Part shown: in pieces, positions 26,901 to 35,400 of the stretch | Position numbering within the stretch: position 1 is the first letter of the stretch | Layout of the letters: the number at the start of each line of letters is the position of its first letter | DNA from: Tachypleus tridentatus | Taxonomy: Eukaryota; Arthropoda; Merostomata; Xiphosura; Limulidae | Length of the DNA stretch: 64,000 bases | NCBI RefSeq assembly: GCF_004210375.1 | Contig: NC_134829.1 | Span: 25,808,034 to 25,872,033, forward strand | Direction of reading: 5' to 3' | The notes under the pieces: model-generated | Database searches by the model: none | What the model saw: only the letters and a program-made list of their open reading frames with translations | Told to the model about the DNA's origin: nothing | Position numbers and translations under genes: made by a program

Positions 26901-29369
26901 ATCTTTCAGCAAGACAATGCTGCAATCTACAATGCCCACAGGACAAAGGACTTTTTCATGGCGAATAACGTGATTCTTTAGGATCATTCAGCGTGTTTAC
27001 CCGAACTGAACCCCCATTGAAAATGTTTTGGGGGTGGATGGCAAGGGAAGTCTATAGAAATGAACGTTAGTTCCAAACAGTGCATGATCTTCGTGAAGCC
27101 ATCTTCACCATGTGGAATAACATTCCAGCCAGCCTTCTGCAAACGCTTATATTGACCATGCGAAAGCGAATGTTTGCAGTTATTTGCAATGACGGCCGTG
27201 CAACTCACTATTGAGACTTCTTGTTGGGCATTTCCTACCCTCTTTAGGACTTCTTTTTAGTATAGTCTTAAAATTTTGACCAGCTAGTATTTAGGCTAAT
27301 TTCATAATATTTGCATTTCCCCCTATTAAATGCTAAAAAAGTTTTTTATTTTATTTTCCCTTTTCTTATTTTCATCTTTCGAAGCTCTACTCAAATAAGT
27401 GGTTGAGTCCAACAACGTAAAATGCATATTTTTTCTTTATGTTCTTTGGCCTTAAGATTTTGGCTAGCAGTGTGTATGTTAGGGGGTGGAATGTAGTTGG
27501 TGTAAAAATGAATAATCTCATGAAAATTGTCAATTTATTTCATTAAAATTAACTTAAAGATGTATTCTCATGTACGCTGATGGTCCTGTTATTCCACAAC
27601 AAACAAAGAACGGTATACACACACATATATATATTATATTAAAACCCGTGATTATGCTGTAAGGCGTTATGGGGCTAGAGCACTCGAGTCTCAATCTGAT
27701 GGTCTCAGGCTCGAATCTGTTCCTGAACATGCTTAATCATTTAGCCCTGTTGTTATAATGCGATTTTCAATCCCAATGTGTTGGTAAAAGAATAGCCCAA
27801 GAGTTGGCGGTGGGTGTGATGACAAGTTGCTTTCCCTTTAGTATATAACTTCCGAACTATGGGTGGCTAGTGTAGATAATTTTCGAGTAGCTTTGCGAGA
27901 ATTTCTATACAAATGAATATAACTTACGCTATAATATAACAACAATTTTTTATAGTGTGTTTCACTGTCAGTGTAGTATTTATATTCTAAAATCTTATTA
28001 CTTTGTTTGTTATTAATAACGGAGCTACAGAATGTGCTGTAACCCTGGTGAGTATCGAAACTGTTTTTAGCGTTTTACCGCTGAGTCAAAGTGGGCTACA
28101 CCGTAACAAACGTAAATATAGTTCAACTCTCACTTAAACCATGTATATGTTATTTACAAGAGATGTTATTGCTAAAGTAAATAAAAATGGCATATCTTCA
28201 GTTTGGTTTGGTGATTCTCATGAAATTTGAAATTATAGTTCAAGATGTCACAGGATTTCTTAAGTTGTTTTTTTTTTCTGAGATAGAAAGATGGCACAGG
28301 TGGCGTTGCATATTCTTACATGTTTGTGGATAAGTTTGTTTGGTATGAATTTCGCGCCAAAGTAGTTAAGGGCTGTCTGCGCTAGCCGCCGCTAATTTAG
28401 CAGTGTAAGACAAGAGGGAAGGCAACTAGTCATCACCACCCACCGCCAACTCTTGGGCTACTCTTTTACCAACGAATAGTGGGATTGACCGTCACATTAT
28501 ACACCCCCACGGCTGGGAGGGCGAGCATATTTGGCGTGACGGGGATGCGAACCCACGCCCCTCAGTTTACGAGTCGAGTGCGTTATTCACCTGGCCATGC
28601 CGAGCTTCGTGAATTATGAACACAAGTCTTGAATAATGTAATGACGCATATTTTATTTTTAATGAAAAATTGATCAGTATGTATCCAAACATGATAAATA
28701 GAGAGAAAGCAATGTGTCAGCGACTTAAAAAATCTAGGTTGAAACATCGCCTGAAGCAAACTCCCTCTTCTAACCTCACATATAATTTAGGTAGCGAAAG
28801 AAAATTAGTTATTGTATAAATTTAAGAGAAAAAAAAACAGCATGAGATGGTGAAATATTTTGTTTTACGGTATAATAGGTTTAACTAATTGTGTTTTTAT
28901 TTTTATTTTAGGTCAGCGGTAAGCTTGAGGATATAATTGTAGTACTAAAATCTCAGTTTTGATTATCTTCTGTGAGCACAACACTCGGGGCGTTAGTGTA
29001 GCCTAAACGTGTTTTCATTCTGTGCATGTTTAACTGATGTCACGAATGAGAGAGGAATTAGGCTTAAGGCGATGATTTATTCTTTCTGTGGTTAAATGCT
29101 TTGGGAAACCAAAATTTATTTTTAGCAATTGGTCCTTCAGTCTAAGTGAGTAATGTGTATGCACATGGAACTTATTTTTGTTATTGTTAATTATCAAGTC
29201 AGTTTTTACTTTCTTTTGTCCTTTGTAATGTTTTACGTAAATACTATAATATATATTTTATATTATTTTATTTATAGTTAAAAGAATTGTACTAGGTTAT
29301 TTATCTAGAAACTTCTAATGAACTTCATTTTATAGCATCACGAACGTATTTAATAATACTGCTCCTGGT

Positions 29370-29404
<35 letters not shown>

Positions 29405-32400
29405 TTCTATATCGTAAAGCACTAGGTTAGTCAGCACACTGAATTTTGTGAGTTCATCTACTTTATACAGTTATGGGAATGTAGGTGGATTGGAAGAGTT
29501 ATGAGGAACGTTCTTTGAGAGTAATAAACAAGGTTAATGTGCAAGAACAACGTTTTGTCGTCATCAGACAGAGAATTTAACAATCAAGTATAACCTAAAC
29601 TGTGTAGGCAAATTTGTTATCAAAAGACTGTAGGACATGAAAGTGTTAAAACTAGTTTCTAGTATTTTTTTTGTTAATATTTTGATAAAAATATGTTTTA
29701 TTTCTGACGTACAGATAGTTTGCTTAGACATGTAACAGGATGTTATATAAAGTGGTGAAACAATGAAATCATGTCATCGGAGATAGCTCACGGCTTCATA
29801 AAGGCACCCTGGCATCACAGTGGGTAGATTTAGAGTACGGTCTTATTGTGTGATCAAGATGGCGCCTTTGAATTTACGTTTGTTGATGTTACATTCTTTG
29901 TTTGAAATTACAGTTTTTAATAGATATACTACGTTTTTTTAGTTACTATGATTCTAAACATTCAGTGAATCCTATTTTCCAGTTCCTTGCCTGTAGAATT
30001 CTTGGTAGTTATTATGAATTTTATTATAAATGATATTGGTATAATTTCTTTCAGTTATTGTTGAAAAAACTCTCGCACAACAAATACTTCACAATTCACG
30101 GTCAATGTAAGTACTGATTAATTAACCAGCCACAAAATATTACACAACAAATTACCATTTATTCAAAATATTACAGATCACCATTTTCCCTTGAAATCTG
30201 TTACAAAAATTCACACTGGGACAAAATTCGCCATAAACTCGATCATAAGCTAAATAAAAATTACGTAGAAAGTCAGGTCCACAATCCGACAAGCTAGCCA
30301 ATGTACCGCACTTATACCTGGTGTAGAACGTTAAGTCCACAATCTATCAAGGTAATCACTGGACCGCGCTCATAACTAAAGTAGAACGTCAGTTCTATAC
30401 TCCAGCAAGCTAACCACTGGTCTGTACTCAGACCTAATGTAGAACGTTAACTCCATAGTCCAGCAAGCTAACCATTGGGCTATGTTCAGACCAGTTCTGT
30501 TGAAATAGTTTAGTGAAAAGTCTTCCATGAGACAAATACTGTGAAGTTCATCTGTACTGTGGGTTCTGGCAATTAATGATATACTTGTTTGTGAAGTGTG
30601 TGTGTTCTTATTTTGTGAGAAAGAACAAATTTACATATTTTAATAATTCAGTCTCCTCTTCATTTAACCTGAAGTGTGTATATGATTTTCATGCCTGACT
30701 ATATCATTAATATCATAAGCTACACTCAGGGTATAACACTCGCTTTCAACGTTACGGGAAACTTTGGGTTTTGTTATGAAATGGGAAACAATCTTTTGAA
30801 TAAGATTGAAGAAAGTGTAACCCGAAGTAAAGTCATGTCTGGAAATATGGATGTTATAGGAGAGGGATGGCTCTTAGTACAATCATAGGTAAGCTTTTGG
30901 AAGATCTCACTGTTCCCCGTATATTTAGGTATTCAATTTATCTATAGATTTTTCCTCTTTTCTTATGTAAGAGCTTATAAAAAAAGTTAAGAATTTTCAA
31001 TAAAGCCGTTAAAAGAAGTCTAGGCAACTTCTATCTTGTGATGCCGTCATGGGCAGCTGATTATAACGTGTTTCGAACTATGGATCGTAAGTTGCACGGT
31101 TGGCTTCATGTTGCAACAATAAAAACAAACAAAAATATACACATGGTGTTCCGCACGTTGGAGCCTTGAATTAGTCACAAAGAGTGACGGTCAAACCCGT
31201 TACTTAATTAGTGTAATCCCAGAATGGCAGCTATTTCTATTTAGTTTGTTCCTTCAAAACTAGAAACAGGAAGCCCTTGTCTTACGTTCTCCTTACTACT
31301 TGGCCCGGCATGGCCAGGTGGTTAGGGCGCTCGACTCGTAATGTGAGGGTCTCAGGTTCGAGTCCCTGTCACACCAAACATGCTCGTCATTTTGGCTGTG
31401 AGGACGTTATAATGTGATGGCCAGTTCCACTATTCATTGGTAAAAGAGTAGTGTAAGAGTTAGCAGGGGGTGGTGATGACTAGCTTCCTTCTCTCTACTA
31501 AATTAGGAACGGCTAGCGCAGATAGTTCTTAAGTAGCTTTGCGCGAAGTTCAGAAACAAACAAACCTTACTACTTTCCACATCCGTAAGTATTAAACTTG
31601 TCTCTGATGAAGGTTTTTCATTAATAAAATATAGTAAACCTTCATCCCTTTCAGTAAAGCAGTCTATGTATCACCAAAGTGATGCCTAATAGGACACAGC
31701 AAGCTAGCGCTATGTTACATTGTGATAACTACACACCTTGCTGTTTTAGAAACGAAACTACTACAGCAAAATAATGAAAAGGAAGTAAATGAATTTCAGC
31801 TATATCTAATATTTTCTACGTTTTTTCCAATGATAACATTACCTGTATATATATAAACGAAAAACACACACCAAAGACAGAGAAAGACAGTTTAAATGGA
31901 AAGTTAAGGGCCCATACTAACAGTTAAGATCGTATATCGTTTAATCTTCCCACTGTTCAATAAAAGTTGTGGTTATAAATACGTAGTCCCCCCATTGGCA
32001 CAGTGCTATGTCTGTGGACTCAGACCGCTAGAAACCGGGTTTCGATGCCCATGATGGGCAGAACACAGAAGCCCATTATGTAGCTTAGTTTTTAATTCCA
32101 AAGAAACAAAAGTACGTAGGAGAAATGTGCAGGATTGTTGTAGAGTACACCAAGGAAAGACACTAAGGAAAGAGATAAGCTACATCTCCTGATTTATATT
32201 AACAACATTTCAAAAAAAAAAGCAAGTACTGTTTATTTTCACCACAGTTTCAATATGTAGAACAGAGTTGCTATATATATATATATATATATATTAAGTC
32301 ACTTGGCCCGATACTCATGAGATTGCATTTATTTCCCATTCCCTTATGAATTTTAAATAAACTTGTTAAATTTGTGTTTTACGCGTTTGTTTTCAGTTTG

Positions 32401-35400
32401 GGCAACGTAAACCATGAATACGTTATACTAATTCTAACTGTTGAAGCGAAGGATATTAAAATAACTTATTTCTCACGGTATGTTGAGTTAACTGGCAAAA
32501 TATATTTAGTAATATCTTTGTGTTTCTTTTGGGGGGGATTTAGCACCTAGATTCTGACGCCTCTGATTCAGTATATACAGATTGATTGTGACGAATATAA
32601 AGATCACCCTCCCTTGATGGTTCAGCGGTAAATATGAGGACGTAAAATGTTTAAAAGCAGTGGTGGACAACAGAACGTAGAGCTAGTTGTGTGGTTTTGT
32701 GTTTTAGAATAAACTAAATATCCTAAAACGGAAAAAAAAATGAACAATATGATAGTGAAACCGGATTAGTTGTTGGTAATACGTTGAACAAGATGACAGT
32801 GAATCCGGATTGGTTGTCGGTAATACGTTGAATAAGATGACAGTGAAACCGGATTAGTTGTCGGTAATGCGTTAAGTTTGATAAACGATAATTAACAGCA
32901 TTTTATTGATTGGGTGTCGTTTTTGATTTATTATTGTTAAGAAGTAACTTAAAAGTAGAAAACAAAATGCTGTCAGGGTTGAATCATTTGTATGGACACG
33001 TCGGAAATCGTTGTTTTTATCCTTCGTATAAAATTAATTCTGCTAACGAACCAAACGCTTATATGTTTATTAGCTCTATCTTTTGTGTATCTCACGGTGT
33101 ATTTGATTTATCGAAAGTGCTGTTAATATCAAAATACACATTGTTCTTGTTTCGTGTGTGCAGAAATTCGAGCAGTTCCTTTAGTGGCGAACAGTGTAGA
33201 TAGTCTGTTGTGTGCCTTTCCGCTAAAGCAATCAAACAACAAACTAACCATGAATTTGATGTGTGTTTTTTAGTATGTGCAGGTGTTATTCTCCATATCA
33301 GGCACCATATACAAGTATATGGTACTTGATATTGTTTATACCCTGGTTTCTCAGCCATTCGCTCCCCGAGACCCATTTAGTTATTTGGCACATATGTAGT
33401 TGATGAAACTTTAATTTAGGGCATCCGTAGATTTTTTGGCTCCTGGCGACTCGTAACTGCGCTTCTCACGGCCCTTCAGTGGAGAATCGCTGATTTACAA
33501 GATAATAAAATATTTTGTGGAACAAAACAGGTGGGCTCAGAGAAGTGCACTGTGTAAATTACACTATACTATTTGACAATGTGTCTGTAACAGTATGACG
33601 TATACTGAGTAATTTATTAATATATTAAATACTAAAATATTTTATTTTATTTGTGTAGTCATTATGCTACGCTATAGGATTTCTGTTGCTCTGCTCACTA
33701 CGGATATAGAAACTCGATATTTAGCGTTGTAAGTCTGCAGACATGCCACTGGATTGGGAAGGGGGACATTCATCTGTTGGGACAGAAGTTTTGAGTATCT
33801 TTTTGAACACATCGTAGTAAACTCGTTAGATGAACATTGGACATTAGTAGCATATTGTTAAAAAGTATTGTGCCCTGGATTATTAATATATATATATGTA
33901 AGTAAGTAGTCTGGTGATTTTATCCGTGTCACCTGGAACTTTTGGTTACTATTCAGTAACAAAAATAATGTATATCAGTTTAAAAAAAATAGCATTTTTT
34001 TTAATCACATATCCGAGCCTTTCCCCAAAGGGATCAAACATTGAATTTTACCGAGTTAGTCCCACAAACCAACTGCTAAGCCGCGCGAGGATGGAAAATG
34101 TTGAGTGGTTGATTTCGTATTATTAACACCTTCACCAGTCTTTACCGTGTCGTTGTATGGAAAATAGAAAACATAATTCTTTCTTTATTTACTCAGAATA
34201 TGTATATGAAGCTCTCCGATGGGACAGCGGTAAGTCTTCGGACTTACAACGTTAAAATCCGGCGTTTGATTCATCTCGGTGGACACAACAGATGGTCTAA
34301 TGTGGTTTTGCTATAAAAAAAACAACAACACAATTTCACGTTACTTTTTCAATCCCCCAACCCCAGAAAAAAAAAATCTGTGGATGCACATGTTTGTCTT
34401 CGACACTTTTCTAAAACAACGGAATTTCTGTTTCCACTAGAAACAGAGAAGTAGCGGTACCTGTCAATTTAATCTCCGTCGGTGTCAGTGGGCCTTATCT
34501 CGAAAGTCAGTCTATTCTACACGTGCCACCTTATCCTCAACGGTTTACTGCATTTTGTTTGGATGACGCTTTATACATGTGAAAGATGAAATACTGTTTA
34601 GATCCGCCTGTTATAAATAAACATACTGTTTTTAAGTATAGCGTCTGGAGGAGGGGGTGCATATTCATAAGCGTGACTGTGTTTAACCTTGAAATTACTA
34701 ACATGTTTTTATATTGTTGAAAACCCGTTAGTGATGGGGAGAAGGGCGCAAATACTTCATCATTTTTAGTAATTTTATGCTTGTCTATATAAAGAAGCGA
34801 AACAAAAATTCTGTAGAATCCCCATTTCCTGCGTAAAATACAAACGGGATCCTATTGGTAGTGGGGGGGGGGGTATTTGTAATGCAGATGGTATTTTTAA
34901 TATTTATCCTGTGTTATTGGTATATTATTACAAAACTTTTAACCAACATACCTCCAGGGGTTCAGTGGTAAGTCTGAGGGGTTATAACGCTAAAAATCGG
35001 GATTAGATACCTGTGGTGGGTGCAGCGTAGATAGACCGTTTTGTAGCTTTGTGTTAAAGAAACCAAAAGAAAAAAGAAAATTAAACCAACGTAGATCCAA
35101 AAGCAATTGAATATCTAGATGATATGAAAAAATAATTAAAAATAAATAAATGCGACATCTATTGGTACTTTTAACGTTAATAAGGAGTATGGGCACGTGA
35201 AATAAATGGTTTTTGCAGAAATGCGTCAGTGTCATAATTTATATTGTCAGTTCTAGTAAGTTCAAGAAACAAACTAATTTGGAAATATTCTAAATTAGAT
35301 GTGTGTGTGTATGTTAATAAGGTACAATGACACTATCTCTTTTGATAGGGGTATCTGTCTTTTACAATTTAAGAAGAGATAAGACGACCTATCGAAATTA

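Noticed and set aside
30100-30500. CRISPR-like array
   Set aside because: The 58-bp units are contiguous and without spacers, the genome is eukaryotic, and units resemble tRNA heads.
32910-33203. 97-codon ORF as a small gene
   Set aside because: Intronic, composition as surroundings, no recognisable similarity, and overlapped by a similar-sized ORF on the other strand.
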